From a virus: a DNA stretch of 64,000 nt. Positions within the stretch are counted from its first letter, which is position 1, and each line of letters begins with the position of its first letter. Positions 15,236-23,686 of the stretch are shown here, piece after piece. Below the pieces are notes generated by a model that saw only the letters and a program-made list of their open reading frames with translations, did not search any database and was not told the origin of the DNA. The position numbers and the translations under genes are program-made. Where the stretch lies: IMG/VR virus record IMGVR_UViG_3300037840_000188, positions 1 through 64,000 of that record; one strand, given 5' to 3'.

Positions 15236-17062
15236 GTGCATATCAAACCGTTACCAAAATTTCTCCTCCTTGCCGCTGTAGTCGGTGGCGTTCTGTTCGG
15301 CTATCGACATCTCGTTACCACCGGCACCATCCGTCGACCGAGCATTCTGAAAACCGTGATCCCGCTGAAGGCCGATGAGCTTTCAGCTTCGGTTCTCACT
15401 GCGGGCTCTGTCGCTGCAAAGCCTCTTCCATCCAGCTCGCCACTCCAGCCGTGTGCCGATGGAAACACCTCGAACTGCCTTCAGGGTTCCGTCCAGGAAG
15501 TCGAAACTTGGGCATGGAATGCCAACATGGCGCTCCACTACTCAGTTGGCGGCACCCAGACCACTAAGGGCTCTCTCGCAGCCGCTCACGGCGCGGCGGT
15601 CACTATTCGCCGCCAGGACGACACTGGCCAGATGCAGAGCGATCTGCTCGATTGTGCGCAACGTCTTCTCTCTGATCCGAACGCCTCATGTACGAAGTTC
15701 GTCACCATTATGGGGGATGGCGGCGCGCAGTTTTTTCGCGCCATCAATCCGAAGCTCGCAAAGGTTTGTCCGGATTGCATCGTCAAGACGATTGCGGTTC
15801 TGGGGTACAGTCGCGGGGAAGATGGATTCTGGGGTCCGGCTGCATGGAAAGCGAATCCCGAGAAGGCTAAGGGTGGCGTCGTAGTCGGCGTGCTGCGCGA
15901 CGGTGATTGGAATATCGCGGAGAAATGGGCTGGCCAAAATGCAATCCCCAATAACCCAGACGACACGGTGTACGATCCCAACGCACTGAACTGGATCAAT
16001 GCCGACGATTACGTAAAGGCGGCCAATGCATTCGCGAGTGGTACGGCCTGCATGGACGTACCTATCAAAGGCAAATTGACTGGCGGCAAGGGGCACTACT
16101 GCGCTGACGCGGTGGTCACGTGGACGCCTGGCGACGTTACTGTCGCAAAGAAATGCCAGGGTGGCGCAAAGTGCGAAGGCGCGGTTCCGATCATGACTAC
16201 AGCACAGTCCGTGTTTCAAATGCCATGCATCCTTGTCGGCATCGACCGGTGGATGAAGTCTCATCGGACGGACGTGCAGAATATGATCGCGGCCTCGTTC
16301 GAAGCGGCTGATCAGGTTCGGAGTAACCCGGCTGCGCTACAGAAAGCTGCGGAGATCTCCGCAAAGATTTATAAGGAAGAATCGCCGGAGTACTGGCTTA
16401 AGTACTATCGCGGAGTCACTGAAAGCGACACGGCGGGAGTCCAGGTTCACCTCGGCGGTTCGTCCGTTGCGAATCTGGCGGATAACCTACAAGCCTTCGG
16501 GCTCTCGGGCGGACCATCCCTGTTTGCCGCGACGTACACTACGTTCGGCAAGATCGTGGTTCAACAGTACCCGCGCCTCGTACCGGACTTCCCGCCGGTA
16601 TCTGAGATCCTCGATACCTCGTACGTGGCTGCTCTGCGTGGCTCTCTGCCGGAGAATAATGGGGAGCAGATCATCAAGGCCGATGCCTCCGTTGGCATCC
16701 GAACGGTCGAGGGCAAGAAGAACTACTCGATTCAGTTCGCGAGCGGACGTTCGGACATACTCCCACAGTCGTATGCGGATCTGGATCAGCTCGCATCAGA
16801 CATCAGCCTGACGAACTACAAAGTGGCGCTAAATGGTTATACCGACAACGCACGCTGGCAGGGGATTAACGAACAATCTGCCGACCGTAACCAGCAGTTA
16901 TCCGAGGCGCGGGCGAACTCGGTCAAAGACTATCTGGTGAATAAGGGTATCCGAAACGCCATCCGAGTGCACGGATACGGCGAGGACAATCCTGTGGCCG
17001 ACAACGATACTCCTGCGGGCCGTGCTTTGAATCGGCGGGTGCAGGTGGTAGTCGGCGAATGA
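15236..17062 (+). CDS. substrate-binding protein fused to OmpA-like domain
   Basis: 608 aa from a GTG preceded by AAAGGAAACC. One N-terminal membrane anchor (about 8-27) leads to a periplasmic binding-protein domain of the NMT1/TauA/PhnD type (about 50-440) and a C-terminal OmpA peptidoglycan-binding domain (about 490-608). The last carries IQFASGRSDILPQSYADLDQL, NGYTDNARW, LSEARANSVKDYL and NRRVQVVV. No lipobox cysteine is present. The fusion would tie the binding protein to the cell wall. The ligand is unknown. Fusions of this kind occur in bacterial genomic islands; a phage-located copy with its permease and ATPase is unusual. Confidence 0.88.
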   Translation: MHIKPLPKFLLLAAVVGGVLFGYRHLVTTGTIRRPSILKTVIPLKADELSASVLTAGSVAAKPLPSSSPLQPCADGNTSNCLQGSVQEVETWAWNANMALHYSVGGTQTTKGSLAAAHGAAVTIRRQDDTGQMQSDLLDCAQRLLSDPNASCTKFVTIMGDGGAQFFRAINPKLAKVCPDCIVKTIAVLGYSRGEDGFWGPAAWKANPEKAKGGVVVGVLRDGDWNIAEKWAGQNAIPNNPDDTVYDPNALNWINADDYVKAANAFASGTACMDVPIKGKLTGGKGHYCADAVVTWTPGDVTVAKKCQGGAKCEGAVPIMTTAQSVFQMPCILVGIDRWMKSHRTDVQNMIAASFEAADQVRSNPAALQKAAEISAKIYKEESPEYWLKYYRGVTESDTAGVQVHLGGSSVANLADNLQAFGLSGGPSLFAATYTTFGKIVVQQYPRLVPDFPPVSEILDTSYVAALRGSLPENNGEQIIKADASVGIRTVEGKKNYSIQFASGRSDILPQSYADLDQLASDISLTNYKVALNGYTDNARWQGINEQSADRNQQLSEARANSVKDYLVNKGIRNAIRVHGYGEDNPVADNDTPAGRALNRRVQVVVGE

Positions 17063-17241
17063 ATCGCTTTGCTGGTGCTTTATCTGTCCTGCTTGTCATC
17101 CTCGGCATCTGGCTCTGCTATCTGGCGTTCGAGACCGTACGCTGGGCCGCGTGGACACTGCTGTCGCATATGGGTGGCATTGCCGCGCTGTTGGCGTGTG
17201 GGGTGGTTTTCTGGTTCTGGCGTGGACTAAGGAAGGACTAA
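17059..17241 (+). CDS. small membrane protein, 60 aa
   Basis: Two membrane helices (LSVLLVILGIWLCYLAF and MGGIAALLACGVVFWFW) with a basic C-terminus. It overlaps the binding-protein stop by ATGA and the DUF1003 start by TAATG, so it is translated with them. Probable accessory membrane subunit. Confidence 0.65.
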   Translation: MNRFAGALSVLLVILGIWLCYLAFETVRWAAWTLLSHMGGIAALLACGVVFWFWRGLRKD

Positions 17242-17558
17242 TGGAAAATCTTACCAGATCGCAGCGCGCCTCGGATACCATTACGGAGTTCTGCGGATCG
17301 TGGACGTTCATTATTGTCTTCAGTGGAATCACTATCGGCTGGATGGCACTCAATACGATCCTGATATTCTGGGGCCGCTTTGATCCATATCCGTTTATTC
17401 TCCTGAATCTGTTTCTGACCGTCATCAGTACTTTTCAATCGCCGCTCATCATGATGAGTCAAAATCGACAGGTGGAGCGCGACCGCTTGATTGTTCAGGG
17501 CCTGCACGCGAAGTTTGACGAGCAACGAGAAATGCTGGAGAGGCTATTGAAGCGATGA
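17241..17558 (+). CDS. DUF1003 family membrane protein
   Basis: 105 aa. The ATG at 17241 is used in place of an upstream ATG in the neighbour. Strong family pattern: FCGSWTFIIVF, WMALNTILIFW, FDPYPFILLNLFLTVISTFQSPLIMMSQNRQ, then a cytosolic coiled coil. DUF1003 proteins are two-helix membrane proteins of unknown function found widely in bacteria; I know of no established role in ABC import. Overlaps the permease start by ATGA. Confidence 0.85.
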   Translation: MENLTRSQRASDTITEFCGSWTFIIVFSGITIGWMALNTILIFWGRFDPYPFILLNLFLTVISTFQSPLIMMSQNRQVERDRLIVQGLHAKFDEQREMLERLLKR

Positions 17559-18340
17559 CCCCTCGCGACCTCCTCGCTCCCAACCGCCCGCTCCACGCCC
17601 AATCCTTTGCGATCCTGACCGCTGCGTGGATCGCCCTGATGTTGATCCTGTGGTCATCTGCCGGTGCGCGGTACCTTCCAACGCCGCTCGACGTGCTTAA
17701 GTCGTTTCCCGGGCTCTGGAACGAGGACGGCCTCGGTGTGCAGATCTGGACTAGCTTTGAGTTGAACCTGGAGGCGGCATTCTGCACTTTCATCGCGTCC
17801 CTTCTGATCGCCTACGCGACCGTGCTGCCCGTATTTCGCCCACTAGCGATGCTGATCAGCTCGGGCCGGTATAACGGCATGATCGGATTGCCGCTGGTTT
17901 TTCTGTCGCTTCTGCACGATCCGCATTGGGTGAAGATCGCATTGCTTATGTTCGGAACCGGCGTCTTCGCGGTTCTATCCCTGGTTCGAATGATCGAAGC
18001 TATCCCGCAGGAACTATTTGACCATTCACGCACGCTCCGCATGTCGGAGTGGCGTGTGTTTTATGAGGTTGTCATCCTTGGACAGTTCGATCAAGTGCTT
18101 GACATCTTTCGCGGCACGCTCGCAATGTTGTGGATGTTGCTCCCGATGGTCGAGGGCTACTTTCGATTTGAGGGCGGCGTCGGCACTCTTATGCTGACCG
18201 AGGCCAAGCATTTAAACCTCGATTCGGTGTTCTGCATCATGTTTGTCGTACTGGCGATTGGCTTCGCGCAGGATTTAGTGCTCGGTGAGTTGCGGGTGAT
18301 GATTTGCCCGTATGCGGAGTTGGGAGTCGAAAGGAAATGA
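17555..18340 (+). CDS. ABC transporter permease (NitT/TauT type)
   Basis: 261 aa with about six membrane segments. ARYLPTPLDVLKSFPGLW near the N-terminus matches the LP-P-V-F segment typical of TauC/SsuC/NrtB. HSRTLRMSEWRVFYEVVILGQ corresponds to the EAA loop that docks onto the ATPase, though the EAA residues are only partly kept. Together with the binding protein and ATPase it forms a complete importer. The EAA drift may mean specialised function. Confidence 0.85.
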   Translation: MTPRDLLAPNRPLHAQSFAILTAAWIALMLILWSSAGARYLPTPLDVLKSFPGLWNEDGLGVQIWTSFELNLEAAFCTFIASLLIAYATVLPVFRPLAMLISSGRYNGMIGLPLVFLSLLHDPHWVKIALLMFGTGVFAVLSLVRMIEAIPQELFDHSRTLRMSEWRVFYEVVILGQFDQVLDIFRGTLAMLWMLLPMVEGYFRFEGGVGTLMLTEAKHLNLDSVFCIMFVVLAIGFAQDLVLGELRVMICPYAELGVERK

Positions 18341-18510
18341 ATATGAAAACCAAGTTACTCATCTGCCGCTGCGGCGATTGCTCCCATTGGGAGGTCATTC
18401 ACCGCGCCGACGATACTACCCTGAAGTGCGTCACCTGCGGCGTCGAATACACAGCGACGGTCACGATAGACCCGCACGAGGACCTGCATTACGTCGAGCA
18501 CGAGGCATGA
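18337..18510 (+). CDS. small zinc-ribbon protein, 57 aa
   Basis: The start at 18337 overlaps the permease stop. CRCGDCSHW and CVTCGVEY form a zinc ribbon. It also overlaps the ATPase start by ATGA, so it is embedded between the two transporter core genes. Role unknown. Confidence 0.6.
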   Translation: MNMKTKLLICRCGDCSHWEVIHRADDTTLKCVTCGVEYTATVTIDPHEDLHYVEHEA

Positions 18511-19322
18511 TCGCTACGGCTACTCGCACCGACACCCTGCTCTCTATCGAGAACGTCTCGCTCTCTTATGGGCAGAACGTCGTGCTTCGCGATGTAAATG
18601 CTTCCATCAAAGACTTGGTGCGACCTGGGTGCGTGACGGGGCAGGTTGTTTCTATTCTCGGAAGATCCGGCTGCGGAAAGACATCCCTACTTCGGATTAT
18701 CGCTGGTCTTCAGAAAGCGACAAGCGGATCGGTAACACTGGGGAAAGATCGTGCGCCAGCGAAAGCCGGTGATGTCGGCTTGGTGAGTCAGAATTACCTG
18801 CTCTATCGCAATAGAGACGTGCTGAGTAATCTCGTGATCGCGGCGCGTCAGTCCCGCGACAATCCGAACGCCAGGATAGCGACACAAAGGGCTATTGACC
18901 TTCTCGACGATTTCGGCTTGCTCGACAAGAAACACTTATATCCATCGCAATTATCAGGAGGCCAGAAACAGAGAGTATCCATCGCCCAGCAAATATTGGC
19001 CTGCGGTGAGATGCTTCTCTGGGACGAGCCGACCGCCGGACTGGACCCAATCGCCAAGAAGAAGGTGTGCGAACTGGTCGGTAAGGTAGCCAATCGAGAT
19101 GAGCTTTCAAGTTGCCTGATCGTCACGCATGACATCCCGTCCGCCGTAACTGTCAGCGACACCTTATGGTTGATCGGCACGCCGCATGGAGAGACCGGCT
19201 CGCGGATCGTTCAGGAGTATGACTTGATCTCTATGGGGCTGGCTTTCCAGCCGGATATACAGCGCCTGCCCGAATTCACCGCCACCGTCCGCGAGCTTCA
19301 GGATCGCTTTGCGACCCTCTGA
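18507..19322 (+). CDS. ABC transporter ATPase
   Basis: 271 aa from the ATG at 18507. Has Walker A GRSGCGKTS, a Q-loop (VSQNYLLY), signature LSGGQKQR, Walker B MLLWDEP with a D-loop AGLD, and switch histidine VTHD. All catalytic residues are present. Closest layout is SsuB/TauB/NrtC-type importers. It powers the adjacent permease. Its last 25 bases overlap the convergent membrane-protein gene on the other strand, so no terminator fits between them. Confidence 0.92.
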   Translation: MIATATRTDTLLSIENVSLSYGQNVVLRDVNASIKDLVRPGCVTGQVVSILGRSGCGKTSLLRIIAGLQKATSGSVTLGKDRAPAKAGDVGLVSQNYLLYRNRDVLSNLVIAARQSRDNPNARIATQRAIDLLDDFGLLDKKHLYPSQLSGGQKQRVSIAQQILACGEMLLWDEPTAGLDPIAKKKVCELVGKVANRDELSSCLIVTHDIPSAVTVSDTLWLIGTPHGETGSRIVQEYDLISMGLAFQPDIQRLPEFTATVRELQDRFATL

Positions 19323-19909
19323 GGCCCACCTATGATCTCCCCACCAATCCAAGCCAGATAACAGCAGATACAAGCTACCGACATAGCCACGCCAATCGTC
19401 TCTGAGTGCGCCGAGGCCGACAGTAAGGTTAGTGCGTCCAGCAATAGATACCCGGCCAGCACGCGCCCATTCCAGTCCCTCCACCCGAGTACCAGGGAGA
19501 GTCCCAGAAAGACGCTACAGAGCCCGTATCCGACGTATGCGGTCTCCAGCCAGAATCCGGGCCAGCGGGGAGCGGCGGACAGTACTATTCCCGCCATGCC
19601 CGTCACCGCAGCGCACGCCACGTAGCCGGTCGTAGTCAGCCTGCGCCCAGCATCACACGTCAACAGGATATTGCCAACGCACAACAGCGCTCCTTTTGTC
19701 ATCCACGCATCCGCATACCAGTGGCCTGGCGTCAGCATCAGAATGACGCTGCCCGCAACCGACAGTGCGAGGTACCACCGTAGTATCCGCCACCGCGTCA
19801 GGAGCGCAAGCGCCGCGCGGAGAGCGACATTGATGAACCAGGAAAGGTGGACGGGGCCCAGGCTAATTACCGGGACCGCCACCAGGGCCTGTGGGCGAAG
19901 GATCGTCAT
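19298..19909 (-). CDS. multi-pass membrane protein, 203 aa
   Basis: About six hydrophobic helices across the whole length (WYLALSVAGSVILML, GYVACAAVTGMAGIVL, AYVGYGLCSVFLGLSLVLGW and others). No recognised family. It is the distal gene of the minus-strand lysis-region operon; it overlaps the zinc-ribbon gene upstream and the ABC ATPase gene at its 3' end. Possible holin-like or envelope protein. Confidence 0.65.
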   Translation of the reverse strand: MTILRPQALVAVPVISLGPVHLSWFINVALRAALALLTRWRILRWYLALSVAGSVILMLTPGHWYADAWMTKGALLCVGNILLTCDAGRRLTTTGYVACAAVTGMAGIVLSAAPRWPGFWLETAYVGYGLCSVFLGLSLVLGWRDWNGRVLAGYLLLDALTLLSASAHSETIGVAMSVACICCYLAWIGGEIIGGPQRVAKRS

Positions 19910-20003
19910 CTGGCTTTATGCCACCTTCTGGCTCTGGCTCCGGGTGGCATTTTGGGCATCTCCCGTCTTCGAGGAGCTGGCTATCGCATTCGTCACAGGT
20001 CAT
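19863..20003 (-). CDS. small zinc-ribbon protein, 46 aa
   Basis: MTCDECDSQLLEDGRCPKCHPEPEPEGG... contains two CxxC pairs followed by an acidic proline/glycine tail. It starts with an ATGA overlap to the preceding small frame and overlaps the next gene. Function unknown. Confidence 0.55.
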   Translation of the reverse strand: MTCDECDSQLLEDGRCPKCHPEPEPEGGIKPDDDPSPTGPGGGPGN

Positions 20004-20134
20004 GGCTTTAGTTTACACCGCCGAAGCAGAGAACGCAGCCGTCCCATCGCCAGCGCCTTGAATCCCTCGATCAATCCCTTGGCCGACCAAACGGCGGCGG
20101 CAATTACAATTCCGACCTGTATGATTCGGTCCAA
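20000..20134 (-). CDS. possible small holin-like membrane protein (TTG start)
   Basis: The frame encodes DRIIQVGIVIAAAVWSAKGL... with one membrane helix and a basic tail ending LLRRCKLKP, as in small class III holins. It has no ATG or GTG; TTG at 20134 is the likeliest start, CTG further upstream is possible. The ATGA overlap with the next gene supports translation. Low confidence. Confidence 0.35.
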   Translation of the reverse strand: MDRIIQVGIVIAAAVWSAKGLIEGFKALAMGRLRSLLRRCKLKP

Positions 20135-20234
20135 TCGAACAAGCGATACCGCATTTTTCTTTATTGAGGGAGATTTATCGGTATTTGTTCTGTCAGCAGA
20201 ACGGTAGTTTTTCAGTGGCGGCTAGCGACGGCAA

Positions 20235-20570
20235 CTAGTCCCCATGCGCAGGTCGCGCCCGCCGATGAGGTGCCTTGAAGTGGTCTTCGAGATCATCGAA
20301 GCGTTGGTCGACTGCCGCGAACTGTTGATCCATGCGCTTATCGACTGCTGCAAACCGCGTGTCATCCTTGGTGTCATGCGCCGCCATCTTGGTGTCAAAA
20401 TGAGAATTGACGCTGGTAGTAACGTCCTCGACAATACCTGGCCGAATCGAACGGACAGATTTCAGGAGCGAGCGGCCACCCCAAAGAGCGGCTGTCCAGA
20501 CAATGCCTTCGACGGCTTTCCATCCTAAATCGGTAAGCACTTTCTGTTGATCCGGTGTTAACCATTGCAT
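20235..20570 (-). CDS. membrane/coiled-coil protein, 111 aa
   Basis: The N-terminal half has a hydrophobic segment (GIVWTAALWGG). The C-terminal half is a coiled coil with a repeated AAVDxRxDxxFAAVDxR pattern. It starts directly after the endolysin stop, so a holin- or spanin-related role is possible. Not recognised. Confidence 0.6.
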   Translation of the reverse strand: MQWLTPDQQKVLTDLGWKAVEGIVWTAALWGGRSLLKSVRSIRPGIVEDVTTSVNSHFDTKMAAHDTKDDTRFAAVDKRMDQQFAAVDQRFDDLEDHFKAPHRRARPAHGD

Positions 20571-21056
20571 TTAGGTGGCCACTCCTGTGCGGACTGATTG
20601 TAATGCGTTCTGAACCGTACCGGAATGTGCCTCGGCATCGATCTCGGTGTAATAATTCGGATCGGTAGCATAGTGCGCGGCTACGCCTTTTATGAAGGCA
20701 TCAAGGTCGTGATCCTGCTGATACTGTCCCCATGCTGATGCATAAACGCCTTGCTGAATCAGGCGCGCATGGTCGGAAAAGCAATCGGCTAGGTTATCGT
20801 ATTTCTCGAAAGCCAGCGGCATTTCTTCCCACTGACCGTTCAGGTACTCATGGGTCAGAACGTATTGGACGCCAGAGCCGTGCGCATCGGCCTTAATGCC
20901 GAAGCAATTGTTATTTGGTGCGCGCGAGCCCCAAGCGCTTTCGAAAATTGCCTGAGCGAGTGTGAGCGTTGCGGGAATACCAGTTGCCTGCTCAGAGGCT
21001 ATGGCTGCTGGGGCTGCAACGGTATTGAGCCACGCGAGTTGATCAGGGCTCGGCAT
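20571..21056 (-). CDS. endolysin, GH73-type N-acetylglucosaminidase
   Basis: 161 aa. IPATLTLAQAIFESAWGSRAP carries the catalytic glutamate (E in FESAWG), followed by NNCFGIKA, the normal FlgJ/GH73 pattern, and a YATDPNYYTEI segment near the end. It cleaves peptidoglycan glycan strands. No signal peptide, so it would need a holin. Adjacent small membrane genes fit a lysis cassette. Confidence 0.88.
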   Translation of the reverse strand: MPSPDQLAWLNTVAAPAAIASEQATGIPATLTLAQAIFESAWGSRAPNNNCFGIKADAHGSGVQYVLTHEYLNGQWEEMPLAFEKYDNLADCFSDHARLIQQGVYASAWGQYQQDHDLDAFIKGVAAHYATDPNYYTEIDAEAHSGTVQNALQSVRTGVAT

Positions 21057-21059
21057 TAT

Positions 21060-21386
21060 CTATTGGACCGCTGCGGAGGTGACGTGCTCAGCATAATCGA
21101 AGCAAACCGTGTTTGCCGCCGCATCGCAGCCGCACTGCGTATTACCAGACGAGACTGAGATGTTTCCGCTCCCCCCGCCACCAATTCCACCCCACGCGCC
21201 CATCTGCCACGGCGGATCGCCGCAATATGGCGTAAACGGCAGAAGCCAAGGCACTGCATTCGGCCACGGATACATCGGGACTGTGACCGGCTGAATCTGC
21301 GGCGCAACCACTACGCAATCACAGAAACTCACATTTGGCGAGCAGCCGCGCCCGCACTTCGGGCAGATCCATCCTTGTCGTTCCAT
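21060..21386 (-). CDS. zinc-ribbon protein with glycine-rich tail
   Basis: 108 aa. The N-terminus WICPKCGRGCSPNVSFCDC is a zinc ribbon. The middle is proline/tryptophan-rich and the end glycine-rich (GGIGGGGSGN). Similar layouts occur in small phage proteins near lysis genes. Function unknown. Confidence 0.65.
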   Translation of the reverse strand: MERQGWICPKCGRGCSPNVSFCDCVVVAPQIQPVTVPMYPWPNAVPWLLPFTPYCGDPPWQMGAWGGIGGGGSGNISVSSGNTQCGCDAAANTVCFDYAEHVTSAAVQ

Positions 21387-21435
21387 TTCCTGTAATTGTA
21401 ACCAAAGCCACCTATTTACCGCAACTCGTGTAGAC

Positions 21436-21505
21436 GCAAAAACGCCCCCACCAAATCCCGACGGCGTCTCTCGGAGGAGGTGGAGACACCAGATTCGATG
21501 GGGGC
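21436..21505 (-). terminator. possible rho-independent terminator
   Basis: In the minus direction, GCCCCCA (21505-21499) pairs with TGGGGGC (21450-21444) and is followed by GTTTTTGC. The loop is large and contains its own small hairpins, so this is a weak call. It lies just after the 21533-21892 gene. Confidence 0.4.
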
Positions 21506-21532
21506 TGGGCCGATGTAGACTGGCTCGGAAAA

Positions 21533-21892
21533 TTAAGCGGCGGGGGCTGGCGCGCTCGCGTTTGAAGCCGTCACTGCCAACTGAATAACCGTATTCAGTA
21601 ATGAGGTGGCGGCTGCTGGTGCATGATTCTTCTGGAGTATCGCCGTTCCAAGATTGAGAGCGACGTTGCCAGCTGTTTGTCCATCCTGAATAGCCGTGAT
21701 CGCCGGTAGTGCATATTTCGTCGCGACCGTATTCAGCTCGGTTAGTGTCTTATTCGGAGCGATGGTGTTGATGTCGGTGACAATCTCCATCGCAGCGGGA
21801 AGAAGGCCAGCGATTTCCTTTTCAACAGCCTCGGCCTTGGGACTCGTGAAGAAACCCTTAATGTCTGAAAATAAATTAGAGAACCAGCTCAT
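21533..21892 (-). CDS. small phage protein, 119 aa
   Basis: N-terminus MSWFSNLFSDIKGFFTSPKAEAVEKEI is amphipathic. The rest is alanine/threonine/leucine-rich helices ending in APAPAA. This type recurs near lysis genes in phages. No membrane helix is certain. Confidence 0.65.
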   Translation of the reverse strand: MSWFSNLFSDIKGFFTSPKAEAVEKEIAGLLPAAMEIVTDINTIAPNKTLTELNTVATKYALPAITAIQDGQTAGNVALNLGTAILQKNHAPAAATSLLNTVIQLAVTASNASAPAPAA

Positions 21893-21967
21893 TCGTTAAA
21901 ACCTTTCTTTGTGATGCGCTCTTGCGCTTATCGATCACCAGTGTTGCATAATGAAAGCTGGGAGTAA

Positions 21968-22093
21968 ATGGCAAAAATTAAAAAAGCAGGCCGTCCGAAG
22001 ATTATCACCCCATGTGGCTGGTGTGGTAAGCATTTTGGCGTTGCGGATCTTCGTAAACACGGCCCGAAGTGTTCGAAGAGACCGCGTCTTTAG
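21968..22093 (+). CDS. small zinc-finger protein, 41 aa, lone plus-strand gene
   Basis: MAKIKKAGRPKII followed by CGWCGKHFGVADLRKHGPKC gives one C2HC finger with a basic N-terminus. GGAG lies four bases before the ATG. It is the only plus-strand gene inside a minus-strand block, so it has its own transcription. Likely nucleic-acid-binding. Confidence 0.55.
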   Translation: MAKIKKAGRPKIITPCGWCGKHFGVADLRKHGPKCSKRPRL

Positions 22094-22133
22094 TTTGACG
22101 GCCAAGCTCTCCTCGCTACGTCTTTACAGGCGA

Positions 22134-22970
22134 CTACTTCCCCGGTACGGTAGTAACCGTATTTTTCACATTGATTCCAAGTGGCCAGAAATGGGAGATG
22201 AGAGGCGCAGCGGCAGCGCCCAATACGGACTTAGCGCCCAGTTCCGCAAATGCTTCCCAGAATGTCGGCTTTCGGGGGTTCAGCATGTTGTGAACATCCA
22301 TCGTCACGAGCGCCAGATTTCCCATCGTCTTATTGCCGTTATCGCTCATCAGGACGAGGTTTGCGGTAATCTTCTTCAGATCGGGATCAGCCAGTAGCGC
22401 ATCTGCCGTCCCGATGGTCGTCTTGAGTTCTGTGACAGTGAGAGTCCCGGCATCGAGAAGCTTCGTCGCGGCGGCGGCGGTCGGGCGCAGATCGCCGACG
22501 AGTCCATCCAAGGAATCGGTCGCACCTTTTAATGAATCAAGATTCGCATTAAAGCGAGGAATCGTATCGCGGCTGACTTGCCCGATCACGCCATTCAGCG
22601 ATGAGATAGCACCGTCGAGGTTCTGTATCGCAACGAACCCGGCGGTCGTTGCGTTGACTAGCTGCTGGGTAACCTGCGCGGTCTGCGGCTCTTCCGCCTT
22701 CGCAATCCGATTCGCGTCCTGAGCCGTCTGCTTCAGCGCGTTAGCGGCTGCTGTCGCATTCTGAAGGAGGTTTTTGGTCAGGAACAGGAGACCGTCATCA
22801 CCGTTCTTGTGCTGGCCCTTAAGCGCCGTGTTCACCATAGTGAGAGTGGTATCGGCGTCCGCGCGGGCGATTCGCTCCGTCAGGGCGAACTCTACTCCGA
22901 CCCAGATCAGGACGCCCAACGCTGCTGTGGTCAGAGCGATGTATATTTTGTGGTGGTCGGGGATGGTCAT
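22134..22970 (-). CDS. membrane-anchored helical protein, 278 aa
   Basis: One N-terminal membrane helix (IALTTAALGVLIWVGVEFAL) followed by about 200 residues of amphipathic helices with regular spacing of leucine and alanine, ending in a short hydrophobic segment. This resembles the helical part of MCE/MlaD-type envelope proteins, but the MCE domain itself is not visible. It likely projects into the periplasm. Confidence 0.65.
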   Translation of the reverse strand: MTIPDHHKIYIALTTAALGVLIWVGVEFALTERIARADADTTLTMVNTALKGQHKNGDDGLLFLTKNLLQNATAAANALKQTAQDANRIAKAEEPQTAQVTQQLVNATTAGFVAIQNLDGAISSLNGVIGQVSRDTIPRFNANLDSLKGATDSLDGLVGDLRPTAAAATKLLDAGTLTVTELKTTIGTADALLADPDLKKITANLVLMSDNGNKTMGNLALVTMDVHNMLNPRKPTFWEAFAELGAKSVLGAAAAPLISHFWPLGINVKNTVTTVPGK

Positions 22971-22985
22971 GGAATATTCAATGTG

Positions 22986-23672
22986 TCAACACGGTCCAGA
23001 ACCGACGCCAGCCGCCAGCGTACAAACTGCGGGTAAAAATTCCACAATCGATGCCCCATATGTACTGGTGGTACCCAGCGTCCATCCGGTGGCGTAGACG
23101 GTACCACTAACGCCTGGCAGAACGTAGGCCGATAAATTAACAATCGTGCCGGAGATTTGCGCTGCTGACATCGCTGAGAATCCTCCAGTGGGGCCAGAAT
23201 TGGCCGTCTGGAGCGCCCCGATCATTCCGATGATCGCCGTTCCGCTGCGGCTGGCCGTCACAGAGGGCGTTACGGGTCCGGTTCCGCTGCCTTTGCTTCC
23301 AGATGCTCCATCGAAGACAGTTCCCACTGAATTTATCCCAAACCATTCCGTTATAACAACAGCACTGGCTCCGGATGCGGGCGTAACGGTCACAGATGTA
23401 CAGCCCGCAGAAACGTGCTGTGCGTAGTAAATCCAGGCCCCGCGATTGCCGCCTGAGGCTATCGCCTCAGTCCATGTTCCGCATCCAGAGATGCTTGACA
23501 ATGCGGTGACCACCGAAACCGCAATCGTAGCAACCAGCGTATCGTTGGCATTCGTGGCCGTAATAGTGACCGCATTAGCCCCAGACGCCACCGCTCTTGC
23601 GCCACCATTAAACGGACCAAGGATGGCCGCATGACACGACAAACTGAAAATTAAAATTGCGACAAATCTCAT
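22986..23672 (-). CDS. secreted beta-rich protein with signal peptide
   Basis: MRFVAILIFSLSCHAAIL is a Sec signal. The mature part is serine/threonine/glycine-rich and beta-like with few charges (TGPVTPSVTASRSGTAIIGM), as in adhesins or fibre proteins. No catalytic motif. Member of a run of exported proteins from this phage. Confidence 0.7.
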   Translation of the reverse strand: MRFVAILIFSLSCHAAILGPFNGGARAVASGANAVTITATNANDTLVATIAVSVVTALSSISGCGTWTEAIASGGNRGAWIYYAQHVSAGCTSVTVTPASGASAVVITEWFGINSVGTVFDGASGSKGSGTGPVTPSVTASRSGTAIIGMIGALQTANSGPTGGFSAMSAAQISGTIVNLSAYVLPGVSGTVYATGWTLGTTSTYGASIVEFLPAVCTLAAGVGSGPC

Positions 23673-23686
23673 TTTCCCTGACTGGC

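Noticed and set aside
19671-20207. A 178-codon plus-strand frame over the lysis-region small genes
   Set aside because: The opposite strand has several overlapping coupled genes with zinc and membrane signatures; the plus frame has arginine/serine-rich shadow composition.
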